Part shown: positions 55,140-63,942 of the stretch, one piece after another
Layout: every line of letters starts with the position of its first letter
How positions within the stretch are numbered: the first letter of the stretch is position 1
Assembly (NCBI RefSeq): GCF_900258515.1
Contig: NZ_LT984884.1
Coordinates: forward strand, 2,515,353 to 2,579,352
Direction of reading: 5' to 3'
Origin: Lentibacillus sp. Marseille-P4043
GTDB taxonomy: Bacteria > Bacillota > Bacilli > Bacillales > Amphibacillaceae
Length of the DNA: 64,000 nt
Program-made: the position numbers and the translations under genes
The notes under the pieces: generated by a model
What the model was told of the DNA's origin: nothing
Database searches by the model: none
The model's input: only the letters and a program-made list of their open reading frames with translations

Positions 55140-58100
55140 ATGTCGATTGCTGTTGAAGATAGAAAGAAAATCGATATTAAAAACCTAAATCAAGATATTG
55201 CGTTATTCTCACAAGTACACCCAATTACAAACGACATGAAGCTAACTCATAAAGGTGTATCACGGCTAGTTATGCTTGACCGTTATGCATTTAAAGATAC
55301 GGAGAAGAAAACGTTAAAAGCAGGGGACTTTGTTGTTTTAACAGTAAAAGCTGATCCGAAATTTCCTGCACGTGGGTTAGGATTTATCAATGAAATCGAT
55401 TGGATTCATAATCAGGCAACGATTCAAGTGAACCCCGAATTCGTCCATGTGCTTGACAATGAAGCGGAAGCTGAAACTGGAATAGTGAAACGTTCATTAG
55501 ATGTGATTGATAAACCATTAGAAGTCTATTACGAACAAATCGCTAGAAGGAATGCCACAGGTCTTGCAAATGTGGAAACCACGGAAGAAAAACGGCAGGA
55601 ATCATTTAAGAAGTTTAATCAAGAATTAGCGAATTTGAACTTTATTCCGGCTGGTAGGGTACTGTATGGTGCCGGTTCTGAAACAGATGTGACCTTTTTT
55701 AATTGTTACGTTATGCCGTATATTCAGGACTCACGCGAAGGAATTTCTGATCACCGAAAACAAGTGATGGAGATTATGTCGAGAGGCGGCGGGGTTGGAA
55801 CAAATGGATCAACACTACGCCCGCGTAACACATTAGCAAAAGGGGTTAATGGTAAGTCATCAGGTTCGGTATCATGGCTGGATGATATTGCTAAGCTAAC
55901 ACACTTGGTAGAACAGGGTGGAAGCCGAAGAGGGGCACAAATGATAATGTTAGTTGATTCCCACCCTGATATTATTGAATTTATTATTTCTAAAATGCAG
56001 AATCCTAGAATCTTACGTTACTTAATTGAAAACACGGAAGATGAACAAATTAAGCAGCTGGCACAGGAAAAGCTAAACTTTACACCATTAACAGAGATAG
56101 AATTCGATTTGTATCAAGGAATAGTCAATTATAAATCGATGCCTGGCCAAGGCGGATTCACGCAAGCGGCAATAAGGGAAGCGGAAGAAAAGCTACAAAC
56201 TGGAGGAACGTACTCTGTTCATAATTCAGAGTTTTTAACAGGAGCAAATATCTCTGTATGTTTAACAAAAGACTTCATGGAAGCCGTTGAAAATGACGGA
56301 TGGTATGAACTTCGTTTTCCAGATGTAGAAAATTATACAACCGAGCAAATGAAAGAATACAACGAGAATTGGCATGAAGTTGGCGATGTCCGTCAATGGG
56401 GAGAAATGGGTTATCCAATTCGTGTTTACCGTCGCATAAAAGCTAAAGAATTATGGAATTTGATTAATATTTGTGCAACATATTCAGCTGAGCCGGGGAT
56501 ATTTTTTATTGATAATGCCAATGACATGACAAATGCCAAGGCGTATGGGGATCAGGTAGTTGCAACAAATCCGTGTGGAGAACAACCTCTTGCACCATAT
56601 TCTGTTTGTAATTTAGCGGCAGTAAACCTTGCTCAATTTGCAAACAAAGATACGAAAACAGTCAACTATGAAAAACTAAAACAAACTGTAAAAACAGGCG
56701 TAAGAATGCAGGACAATGTGATCGATGCGACACCATACTTTCTGGAAGAAAATCGAAAACAAGCACTTGGTGAACGTCGTGTAGGCTTAGGGGTAATGGG
56801 TCTTCATGATCTTCTGATTTATTGTGACACAGCGTACGGTTCAGAAGAAGGAAATAAACTAGTCGATAAAATATTTGAAACGATTGCTACAACTGCATAC
56901 CGGACTTCGATTGAGCTAGCTAAAGAAAAAGGAAGTTTTCCATTCTTAATTGGTGATACAGAAATCGAAACAAAATCGTTACGTCGAGCGTTTATTAATA
57001 CAGGGTATATGAAGCAAATGCCAGAAGATATAAGAGAAGGTATTATTAAATATGGTATTCGTAATTCCCATCTCTTAACAGTAGCGCCTACGGGTAAAGT
57101 TGTTGCCCCCTATATCTGTAAAGATGTAGCGTAAACTTGGCTATATGCGGGAAACACTCAGTATCCTTTCGTACTCGTGCCTTGCCAGCACATTCATATA
57201 GAGTAAAAAGTGAAAGGTGGAGCCAATCCGCAGGGAAGTCGTGGCTGACCCCTCAACGACTACATGCCGAGCAACCTGAAATATGCACCTTAGATTTATA
57301 AAAAGTAAATAAGGTGACGTATTGCAAAAACAGTGTTTAAATTGCGGAATAATGATAAAGGTTAGACCCAGTCACTATGAAAGAAAAAAATTTTGTTCCC
57401 GAAAATAACCTAGCTTGGCAAGGTGGAGATATAGATTATTATGGACCTAACTGGCGATCTCAAAGAAAGAAAGCCAGAATAAGAGATAATTTCACTTGTC
57501 AAGATTGTGGATTAACTGAAAAGGAATATGGAAAAGAACTATCCGTTCATCATATCATTCCTTTTAGAGAGTTTAAGGGAGACTGGGAAGAAGCAAATAG
57601 ATTATCAAATTTGGTGTGTTTATGTGAACACCCATGCCACCGCAATAGACACAAAAATAACATGGTTGATGATATAGTCTGATCCTCATGGCGACATGGG
57701 GAGCGGGTACTAATAATCCCGCCCTCTATCAATTAGAGAGTAACAAAAATGAGTACAGGTACGATGGTCGGCGTTAGTACTGGTTTAGAACCATACTTTT
57801 CCTTTTCTTATTTTAGAAGTGGAAGACTTGGGAAATTTATCGAGGTAAAAGCGGATATTGTCCAAGAGTATTTGGATAGAAATCCGGATCAGGATCCAAC
57901 TGATTTACCGAATTGGTTTGTGACTGCGATGGAATTAGCACCAGAAGCACATGCGGACACACAATGTGTTATTCAACGTTGGGTTGATAGTTCGATTTCA
58001 AAAACGGTAAATGCGCCGAAAGGATATTCCGTTGACCAAGTTGAAAGTGTTTATCGCAGGTTATACAATGGTGGTGCTAAAGGTGGTACGGTTTATGTAG

Positions 58101-58360
58101 ATGGTAGCCGTGACACACAAGTATTAACATTAAAAGCTGAAGAAAATTCATTTGACGATGAAGCAGAAGCAGTGGAAGAGACAACAAAGAAACCACGCGT
58201 TGTGCTAATGGACACGATTCAGGAATTAGATAAAACAAATGTAACGATTGGATCGGAAGTCGGTGATACATGTCCTGTTTGCCGAGAAGGTAGTGTAGAA
58301 GACATCGGCGGCTGTAACACGTGTACAAGCTGTGGTGCCCAGTTGAAATGTGGATTGTAA
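55140..58360 (+). CDS. nrdJ: Vitamin B12-dependent (class II) ribonucleotide reductase NrdJ, interrupted by a group I intron
   Basis: Exons are 55140-57095 and 57752-58360; joined they encode 854 residues. The enzyme makes deoxyribonucleotides using adenosylcobalamin. Exon 1 has FNCYVMPY (Cys189), the NPCGE motif with thiyl-radical Cys479, and ends in HLLTVAPTG. Exon 2 continues STGTMVGVSTGLEPYFSF and ends in a cysteine-rich tail (CPVCREG, CNTCTSCGAQLKCG) typical of Bacillales NrdJ. If unspliced, exon 1 would read 12 intron codons to a TAA at 57132-57134, giving a truncated protein. No cobalamin riboswitch was seen; paired NrdR boxes lie upstream. Confidence 0.95.
57096..57751 (+). mobile_element. 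Group I self-splicing intron in nrdJ
   Basis: A 656-base insertion between the Gly and Ser codons of APTG/S. The 5' exon ends in U and the intron ends in G. P1: exon GGGU (57092-57095) pairs with intron GCCC (57105-57108), with the U.G at the splice site. P4: GCGG (57147-57150)/CCGC (57228-57231). P7: GACTA (57258-57262)/TAGTC (57675-57679) within conserved CAACGACTA and GATATAGTC blocks. P9: CCTCATG-gcga-CATGGGG (57684-57701), plus GCGGG/CCCGC (57703-57722) and CTCTA/TAGAG (57724-57738). Confidence 0.9.
57322..57682 (+). pseudogene. Intron-encoded HNH endonuclease, frameshifted
   Basis: The intact frame 57377-57682 (101 residues) is an HNH nuclease: CxxC (Cys41, Cys44), HH58-59, Asn78, and a CEHPCHR zinc/catalytic end. 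Upstream, another frame from TTG 57322 (with AAGGTGA) encodes 28 residues (QCLNCGIMIKVRPSHYE, then KKFCSRK) before a stop at 57406-57408, the pattern of the N-terminal zinc finger found on many phage-type HNH enzymes. Restoring two bases after CGAAAAT would give FCSRKC-NLAWQGG and fuse them. The endonuclease is therefore probably damaged, though the 101-residue part may still be made. Confidence 0.75.
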
Positions 58361-58365
58361 GCAAC

Positions 58366-58405
58366 AAGGAGGACTAATCAATGATTGATTGGTCCTTCCT
58401 TTTTG
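58366..58405 (+). terminator. Terminator of nrdJ
   Basis: AAGGAGGACTAATCA pairs imperfectly with TGATTGGTCCTTCCTT, followed by T5. Confidence 0.75.
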
Positions 58406-58508
58406 TTGGGTGTAAAGACTTGTTTCACATCCTTTTTTCCTGTATGCTTTTATATAGAAACAATGTTGCATTAACTAAAAAATTATTCTTTGAAATGAGG
58501 AGATTTTT

Positions 58509-58925
58509 ATGCCAACTCCAAGTATGGAGGATTACATAGAACAAATTTATAATCTAATTGAATCAAAGGGCTATGCTCGTGTATCTGATATTGCAGAAGC
58601 ATTGCAGGTTCATCCATCTTCGGTCACAAAAATGGTGCAGAAATTGGATAAAGATGAATACTTAAATTATGAGAAATATCGCGGTTTTGTATTAACAGCA
58701 AAGGGCAAAAAAATTGGCGAGCGTTTAGTTTTCCGTCATGAATTGTTGGAACAATTTCTTGAGATTATTGGTGTCGAACATGAAAATATTTATGAAGATG
58801 TGGAAGGAATTGAACATCATCTAAGCTGGAACTCGATTGATCGGATCGGTGATTTGGTCCAATACTTTAAAGCAGACGAAGCCCGGGTAGATAAATTGCG
58901 AGAAACACACAGTGAAGTGGAATAG
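58509..58925 (+). CDS. mntR: Manganese-responsive repressor MntR
   Basis: A 138-residue DtxR-family repressor that with Mn2+ represses mntH and the mntABCD uptake system. All six metal ligands known for B. subtilis MntR are at the same positions: Asp8, Glu11, His77, Glu99, Glu102 and His103. The winged helix is residues 10-70 ([22 protein letters not shown]). GAGGAG precedes the ATG. No transporter gene is adjacent. Confidence 0.96.
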   Translation: MPTPSMEDYIEQIYNLIESKGYARVSDIAEALQVHPSSVTKMVQKLDKDEYLNYEKYRGFVLTAKGKKIGERLVFRHELLEQFLEIIGVEHENIYEDVEGIEHHLSWNSIDRIGDLVQYFKADEARVDKLRETHSEVE

Positions 58926-58932
58926 TTATATG

Positions 58933-58965
58933 AAATCCATCCAAATCTTACGGATGGATTTTTGT
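58933..58965 (+). terminator. Terminator of mntR
   Basis: AAATCCATCC (58933-58942) pairs perfectly with GGATGGATTT (58952-58961), then T-rich. Confidence 0.9.
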
Positions 58966-59019
58966 TTCAAAAGTAAAGAAAGTATAACTTAAAATAGGCG
59001 TGTGGCGTAATAGCAGAAT

Positions 59020-59176
59020 CAGCCACGGCCAGCTCCAGCACCCAGCGACTAGTTGACTTCCCGTACCTCCTTACGATAAGTCAACATCGATTCGCTTACG
59101 CTCATCGTGTTTCCTTTATCTCACACGGCATGGTCCAGTCAATACGTCGCTAAACGGGCGCTTGCGCTTTTGTTCT
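59020..59176. repeat. Structured intergenic repeat element
   Basis: A GC-richer block in this 317-base gap, without a coding frame. It folds on itself: outer CCC-AGCGAC (59041-59049) pairs with GTCGCT-aaac-GGG (59146-59158), and an inner GTTGACTT (59052-59059) pairs with AAGTCAAC (59078-59085). It ends in GGGCGCTTGCGCTTTTGTTCT. From memory, near-identical blocks recur in intergenic regions of many Bacillaceae, but this window has only one copy. Confidence 0.65.
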
Positions 59177-59242
59177 GAAAAAGTGTTCTAATTTTAAAGG
59201 AATTGCTTAAAAATGTATAAAGACCACATAAGGGGCGAACTA

Positions 59243-60133
59243 ATGAAAATTGATGTTGTTTTTTCTGGTGGTGGGGTGAAGGCATATGCATTTTTAGGTG
59301 CACTTACGAGTATTGAAGAACATAAGCATGAATTGGAACGTGTTGCAGGGACGTCAGCCGGTGCAATTGTTGCGGCATTTTTAGCGGCTGGGTATCGTTT
59401 GGGCGAAATTGAACAATTAATGAATGAATTGGATTTAAAAAAATTTCTCGACCAACCAGCGATTAGTAACTATATCCCATTTAGCAAATGGTTATTTTTT
59501 TATTTTCAAATGGGACTTTATAAAGGGGATAAATTGGAAAATTGGCTTTATGAATGTCTTGCTGAAAAAGACGTTTATACATTTAATGATGTAAAGCCAG
59601 GGTATTTGAAGGTTGTTGTTAGTGACTTATCGCTTGGTAAACTTGTTGTGATACCAGATGATATAGAGCGTATTTATGGAATCAATCCGAAGCATTTTCC
59701 TGTGGCAAAAGCAATCCGAATGAGTGCAGGATTTCCGTATTTTTTCATGCCGAAAAAGTTGCCAGGTAAAACGAAGGATAAGAGCATAATCGTTGATGGG
59801 GGCTTATTAAGTAATTTTCCTTTATGGATTTTTGAAAATGGGGATACCATCAAAAAACGCCCGGTATTGGGAGTGAAACTAAGTGCAAATATAAAAGATT
59901 ATCAACCGCGTAAAATTAGAAACGCTTTTGATATGTTCCATGCGCTCTTTTCCACGATGAAACAGGCGCATGATTCCCGCTACATTTCCAAATCGCAAAA
60001 GAATAATATTATTTTTATTCCGGTTGAAAATGTCGAGACAACAAATTTTTCAATTAGTGAACAGACAAAAACGAATTTAATTGAGGCAGGTAAAAATAGA
60101 GCGGAAAAGTTTTTACGAAATTGGCCAAAATAA
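59243..60133 (+). CDS. yqhO: Patatin-like phospholipase (YqhO)
   Basis: A 296-residue patatin-family lipid hydrolase. The oxyanion loop FSGGGVKAYAF (residues 6-16), the nucleophile motif GTSAG (Ser about 38), and the catalytic Asp motif DGG (about residue 185) are all present. ATG 59243 follows AAGGGGCG; the earlier in-frame ATG at 59213 lacks a site. Substrate unknown. Confidence 0.9.
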   Translation: MKIDVVFSGGGVKAYAFLGALTSIEEHKHELERVAGTSAGAIVAAFLAAGYRLGEIEQLMNELDLKKFLDQPAISNYIPFSKWLFFYFQMGLYKGDKLENWLYECLAEKDVYTFNDVKPGYLKVVVSDLSLGKLVVIPDDIERIYGINPKHFPVAKAIRMSAGFPYFFMPKKLPGKTKDKSIIVDGGLLSNFPLWIFENGDTIKKRPVLGVKLSANIKDYQPRKIRNAFDMFHALFSTMKQAHDSRYISKSQKNNIIFIPVENVETTNFSISEQTKTNLIEAGKNRAEKFLRNWPK

Positions 60134-60142
60134 AAGGCAGAT

Positions 60143-60181
60143 AAAAAACCGAGCGACAATTAAAAAGTTGCTCGGTTTTTT
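60143..60181. terminator. Bidirectional terminator between yqhO and yqhP
   Basis: AAAAAACCGAGC and GCTCGGTTTTTT form a stem extended by GAC/GTT. The stop codon of the minus-strand yqhP lies in its loop. Confidence 0.9.
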
Positions 60182-60528
60182 CGTTTGTGTTTATTGCCAT
60201 CTATAACACGTAAATGGGAAGCACGTTTATGTGTTTTCTTCTTTATTTGCATTGGTTGCGTATGTTTGGTCTGCGTTTGCTTTTTGGTATCTTTATATTT
60301 TGATTTCGATTGTTTTACTGCCTGTTTGTATTTCTTCATATCACTGGAAGGGGCCCTTTTTCTGAGAAAAACAAAATAGATTACCGCAAATACTGCCAAA
60401 CCGAAACCAATCATTGTGAAAATACTAGTTATAAAGCTTGTCGTATTTGTGAAAAGCTGAGAAACTAAACCAATGACTGCCAGACCTATGATGATATAGA
60501 TCAAAACAGAAAATTTATTACGAATCAC
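60160..60528 (-). CDS. yqhP: SA1362 family membrane protein (YqhP)
   Basis: A 122-residue protein with two membrane helices (about 8-26 and 33-54) and a strongly basic Lys/Thr/Gln-rich cytosolic tail. This is the layout of YqhP/SA1362. A minus-strand promoter is visible upstream. Function unknown. Confidence 0.8.
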   Translation of the reverse strand: MIRNKFSVLIYIIIGLAVIGLVSQLFTNTTSFITSIFTMIGFGLAVFAVIYFVFLRKRAPSSDMKKYKQAVKQSKSKYKDTKKQTQTKHTQPMQIKKKTHKRASHLRVIDGNKHKRKNRATF

Positions 60529-60595
60529 AAAAATTGTCCTCCTTTCCCATCAACGGGCACATAATAAATGCTCTTTACTATATTGTATACCACGA

Positions 60596-60624
60596 ATAGT
60601 ACGTTTTATAGCATTGTTTTTCAA
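60596..60624 (-). promoter_or_regulatory. Sigma-A promoter of yqhP
   Basis: On the minus strand, TTGAAA (60619-60624), a 17-base spacer, TACTAT (60596-60601). The rest of the 303-base gap to yqhR shows nothing else recognisable. Confidence 0.6.
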
Positions 60625-60831
60625 ATCTTTTTTTACAACTTTGTTACTATTAAATTCTGTCCTGTTTTACTAAAAATATGCAATACTATTTTCATTTTTA
60701 CTGGAGCAAAGTCAAATCGCCATCTATTTTACTAAATAAAGTAACCTATCGCCAGTTGCACGTGTTAAAACCACTAATTTGCATGATTGCTTTTACAACA
60801 ATTGGTGATAATAAGGGTGGAGGTGGTAGAT

Positions 60832-61350
60832 GTGGCAGAAACAAAACATCAAGATGAAGACAAATCAGCAGAAAATAATCGTGATAAATCAATGTCGTTG
60901 CTATCAAGATCATTAATTACCGGATTTGTTGGCGGGGTGATCTGGAGCATCCTTGGGGTGGTTATGTACTATTTTAGTTTTTCAGAGGTAGCAGCAAAAT
61001 CGTTCGTACTTAGGTCCTGGCTAGTTAAAGGATGGACAGATGGATGGCTTGGGGATGTTATTTCCATTTTGCTGACTGGGGTATTGTCCGTTTTTGCGGC
61101 GCTTGTCTATTATGGATTGTTTAAAAAGATAAATTCTATTTGGCTAGCTGCAGGATTTGGTGTTGTTCTCTGGGTCATTATATTTTATGTTTTCCATCCC
61201 ATTTTCGATAATGTTCCACCAGTAACTGATCTAAATATGAATACAATTGTTTCTACATTATGTTTGTTTGTCTTGTATGGAACGTTTATCGGCTATTCGA
61301 TTTCTTACGATTATCATGATACGATTGTAAAAGAACAACGCGAAAGTTAG
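60832..61350 (+). CDS. yqhR: YqhR family membrane protein
   Basis: A 172-residue protein with an acidic, hydrophilic N-terminus (residues 1-22) and four membrane helices (about 27-50, 72-95, 100-123, 140-160). GTG 60832 (after GGAGGTGGTAGAT) is preferred; the frame stays open to 60787. The position between yqhP and yqhT matches YqhR in B. subtilis. Function unknown. Confidence 0.85.
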   Translation: MAETKHQDEDKSAENNRDKSMSLLSRSLITGFVGGVIWSILGVVMYYFSFSEVAAKSFVLRSWLVKGWTDGWLGDVISILLTGVLSVFAALVYYGLFKKINSIWLAAGFGVVLWVIIFYVFHPIFDNVPPVTDLNMNTIVSTLCLFVLYGTFIGYSISYDYHDTIVKEQRES

Positions 61351-61446
61351 GAACACGCTAAAAAATTGAAAAAGTTATCCAAATGGTCCAGTTTATGATA
61401 AACTAAAAAAGTTATTTCTTCTAAACACGAAGGAATAAAGCCTTGC

Positions 61447-61536
61447 ATGTAGCACTTAGATGAAAAAAGTGTTGCATCAGATGTGATAACTTGTAGCTGT
61501 TTGGTTTAAGGGTCAGGCTATCGGTAGCTGTCCTTT
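61447..61536 (+). promoter_or_regulatory. Structured leader upstream of yqhT
   Basis: Two hairpins lie in the 214-base gap: ATGTAGCACTT (61447-61457) pairs with AAGTGTTGCAT (61467-61477, two G.U), and AAGG..CAGGCTA (61508-61520) pairs with TAGCTG.CCTT (61525-61535, bulged). Neither has a T-run. A candidate cis-acting RNA, or a remnant of a lost gene such as aroQ. Confidence 0.35.
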
Positions 61537-61564
61537 ATGATAATAAATAGAAAGGGATGGGAGA

Positions 61565-62626
61565 ATGGAGAAACTAACAAGACTTAGAGAAGAACTCGAA
61601 GCAAATAAGTTGGATGCACTATTGATTACCAGTCCAATTAACCGGCGGTACATTACAGGATTTACCGGCACTGCTGGAGTGGCAATTGTAACTCAGAACG
61701 ATGCGCTTTTCATCACAGATTTTCGCTACATAGAACAGGCAACGGAACAGGCAAAAGATTTTAAAATAGTGGAACACAAACAACTCATCATCCAGGAAAT
61801 AAGTGATCAATTGAAACAGCTTAACGTTAAACGAGTTGGTTTCGAAAAAGAATATGTTACGTTTGCTACGTATGAATTGTATAAAAAGACAATTGATCAA
61901 GAATTGCTACCAGTCAGCGATATCATTGAAAAGTTACGTCTGATTAAGTCGGAAAGTGAACTGACTACATTAAAAAAGGCAGCTAAAATTGCGGACGATG
62001 CATTTGTTCATATTCAAAACTACATTAAACCAGGTGTTAAAGAAATAGACATCTCCAATGAATTAGAATTCTTTATGCGTAGACAAGGCGCAACATCATC
62101 TAGTTTTGATACGATTGTTGCCTCTGGCTATCGTGGGGCATTGCCACATGGTGTCGCATCGGATAAAGAAATTCAAAGCGGTGAACTTGTAACATTGGAT
62201 TATGGCGCTCTATATCAAGGGTATTGTTCAGATACAACAAGAACGGTCGCAGTTGGAGAAATTAGTGATGAGCTAAAAACAATCTATGATACTGTATTAA
62301 CGGCACAATTAACAGGTGTTGAAGGTGTCAAACCAGGGATCACTGGAAAAGAAGCAGATGCTATCGTACGGGATTACATTACGGAAAAAGGGTATGGGGA
62401 TTATTTCGGCCATTCAACAGGACATGGTGTTGGAATGGAAGTTCACGAAGGACCTGGACTATCCCATCGTTCCAGCATAAAACTACAGCCAGGTATGGTA
62501 GTGACCGTTGAGCCCGGTATCTATGTACCAAACGTAGGTGGCTGTCGGATTGAGGATGATCTTGTTGTAACAGAAACAGGCAATGAGCGCTTGACTCTTG
62601 CTGAGAAAAAATTGATTCAATTATAA
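61565..62626 (+). CDS. yqhT: Xaa-Pro dipeptidase/aminopeptidase (PapA, YqhT)
   Basis: A 353-residue M24 metallopeptidase that cleaves X-Pro bonds. The N-terminal creatinase-like domain (residues 1-130) is followed by the pita-bread catalytic domain with metal ligands in LDYGALYQGYCSDTTRT (Asp pair), HSTGHGVGMEVHE (His), VEPGIY and IEDD. It is followed by efp, as in most Bacilli, which fits the role of EF-P in proline-rich synthesis. Confidence 0.94.
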   Translation: MEKLTRLREELEANKLDALLITSPINRRYITGFTGTAGVAIVTQNDALFITDFRYIEQATEQAKDFKIVEHKQLIIQEISDQLKQLNVKRVGFEKEYVTFATYELYKKTIDQELLPVSDIIEKLRLIKSESELTTLKKAAKIADDAFVHIQNYIKPGVKEIDISNELEFFMRRQGATSSSFDTIVASGYRGALPHGVASDKEIQSGELVTLDYGALYQGYCSDTTRTVAVGEISDELKTIYDTVLTAQLTGVEGVKPGITGKEADAIVRDYITEKGYGDYFGHSTGHGVGMEVHEGPGLSHRSSIKLQPGMVVTVEPGIYVPNVGGCRIEDDLVVTETGNERLTLAEKKLIQL

Positions 62627-62660
62627 GTATAAGCGTGTTTTTTAAGGGAGGATTTTCAAC

Positions 62661-63218
62661 ATGATTTCAGTTAACGATTTTAAGACAGGTTTAACAATAG
62701 AAGTAGATAATGGCATTTGGCAAGTATTGGAATTCCAACATGTTAAGCCTGGTAAGGGTGCTGCGTTTGTTCGATCCAAATTACGTAATTTACGAAACGG
62801 CAATATTCAGGAGAAAACATTCCGTGGCGGTGAAAAAGTAAATAAAGCACATATTGAAAATAGAAAAATGCAATATTTATACGCTTCTGGTGATACGCAT
62901 GCATTTATGGACACAAACACATATGAGCAAATTGAATTGCAATCGAGTCAAATTGAAGAGCAATTAAAATTTATGAAAGAGAATATGGAAGTTTCGGTCA
63001 TTACGTATGAAGGTGAAATTCTTGGTGTTGAATTGCCAAATAACGTGGAATTAGAGGTTACTGAAACGGAACCGGGAATCAAAGGCGATACGGCTAGTGG
63101 TGGTTCCAAACCAGCTACCCTCGAAACTGGTCACATTGTACAAGTTCCATTTTTCGTAAATATTGGTGATGTATTAGTGATTAATACATCCGATGGAAAA
63201 TACGTTTCACGCGCATAA
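62661..63218 (+). CDS. efp: Elongation factor P
   Basis: A 185-residue translation factor that relieves ribosome stalling at polyproline. Three beta-barrel domains; the conserved loop with the modifiable lysine is [10 protein letters not shown] (Lys about 32). The C-terminal domain ends [23 protein letters not shown] precedes the ATG. Confidence 0.97.
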   Translation: MISVNDFKTGLTIEVDNGIWQVLEFQHVKPGKGAAFVRSKLRNLRNGNIQEKTFRGGEKVNKAHIENRKMQYLYASGDTHAFMDTNTYEQIELQSSQIEEQLKFMKENMEVSVITYEGEILGVELPNNVELEVTETEPGIKGDTASGGSKPATLETGHIVQVPFFVNIGDVLVINTSDGKYVSRA

Positions 63219-63230
63219 GCACAATATTAA

Positions 63231-63263
63231 AAAGGAGAGTCCATTATTGGGCTCTCCTTTTTT
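63231..63263 (+). terminator. Terminator of efp
   Basis: AAAGGAGAG (63231-63239) pairs perfectly with CTCTCCTTT (63252-63260), followed by T's. Confidence 0.9.
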
Positions 63264-63349
63264 ATTTAAGCCTTTTTTTAAGAATGTTTGTTTTTTACAC
63301 AATAGATATAAACTGCGATGTAAATAAGAAATTGCTCTCTCACCGTTCC

Positions 63350-63455
63350 GGAAATACACTTCGCTTTCCGCGGGCGGCTGCTGAGCCTCCTCGTGCTAAC
63401 GCACTGCGGGGTCTCACCTAGGCCTTTCCTCCCGCTGGAGTCTACGCGTATTTCC
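63350..63455. repeat. GC-rich intergenic repeat, copy A
   Basis: A 106-base element with terminal inverted repeats GGAAATAC (63350-63357) and GTATTTCC (63448-63455). The core CGCTTTCCGCGGGC (63362-63375) is the exact reverse complement of the core of copy B. GC content is well above the flanks. No coding sense; the overlapping ORFs are incidental. Confidence 0.8.
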
Positions 63456-63600
63456 TCCACTGGTGTTGTGATTTAAAAACTCATTACATTCAGCTATTGC
63501 TTGAGTGAATTTCTGTTCAAGGGAGAAAAAGTCCGTGTAATGTTAGAATCCATGGCTTTTCCCCTGTCGATAATCAGAGCTCCACTACTAGCGGAGGCAG

Positions 63601-63738
63601 AATACGTAGACTTCTGCGGGAACAATGGTTTTCGGTGGGGCGAGTTAGCGCAGCCCCAGCACGAGTCTGAAGACCCCGCAGCGGCGGTTTTCCACTTCGG
63701 AGGCTGAAGCCGTGCCCGCGGAAAGCGTAGTGTTTTCC
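63601..63738. repeat. GC-rich intergenic repeat, copy B (inverted)
   Basis: Homologous to copy A in the opposite orientation: ATACGTAGAC..CTGCGGGA, AGACCCCGCAG, GAGGCT and GCCCGCGGAAAGCG (63714-63727). It is longer by about 30 bases. Together A and B form a large inverted repeat with about a 145-base spacer between efp and spoIIIAA. The spacer (63456-63600) holds no recognisable gene. Confidence 0.75.
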
Positions 63739-63880
63739 TGTAGCGGTTGTTAAAGCTCCGAACTTGATTTCTAGTTATTGCACATAATATATCAACCACG
63801 AATTAAAAAGCAATAAACATTACGAAAAGAGCCTTTTTTTATCTGCTGCTTCACAATTTCCTCTTCTAATGTAAAGCTAG

Positions 63881-63908
63881 TCATAATTTTTCCAGCCCAA
63901 CATACTAT
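63881..63908 (+). promoter_or_regulatory. Sigma-E-type promoter of spoIIIAA
   Basis: TCATAAT (63881-63887), a 13-base spacer, CATACTAT (63901-63908), one mismatch from the sigma-E -10 consensus CATACAnT and a full match to the -35 KMATAWW. This fits mother-cell expression of the spoIIIA operon. Confidence 0.65.
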
Positions 63909-63942
63909 TGATAATAAAGCTATTGCAAGGTGAGGACATGCT

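Noticed and set aside
55140..57134. nrdJ as two separate genes or a simple frameshift
   Set aside because: The two parts join in frame at an exact conserved peptide, the insert has group I intron pairing, and the ATG at 57749 is mostly formed by the intron end without a good ribosome site.
57096..57751. Intein instead of intron
   Set aside because: The frame from exon 1 meets a stop after 12 codons, and no intein splice-block residues (Cys/Ser at start, His-Asn at end) are in frame.
63494..63799. ORFs over the GC-rich repeats (both strands)
   Set aside because: They follow the inverted repeats and have no family pattern or ribosome site.
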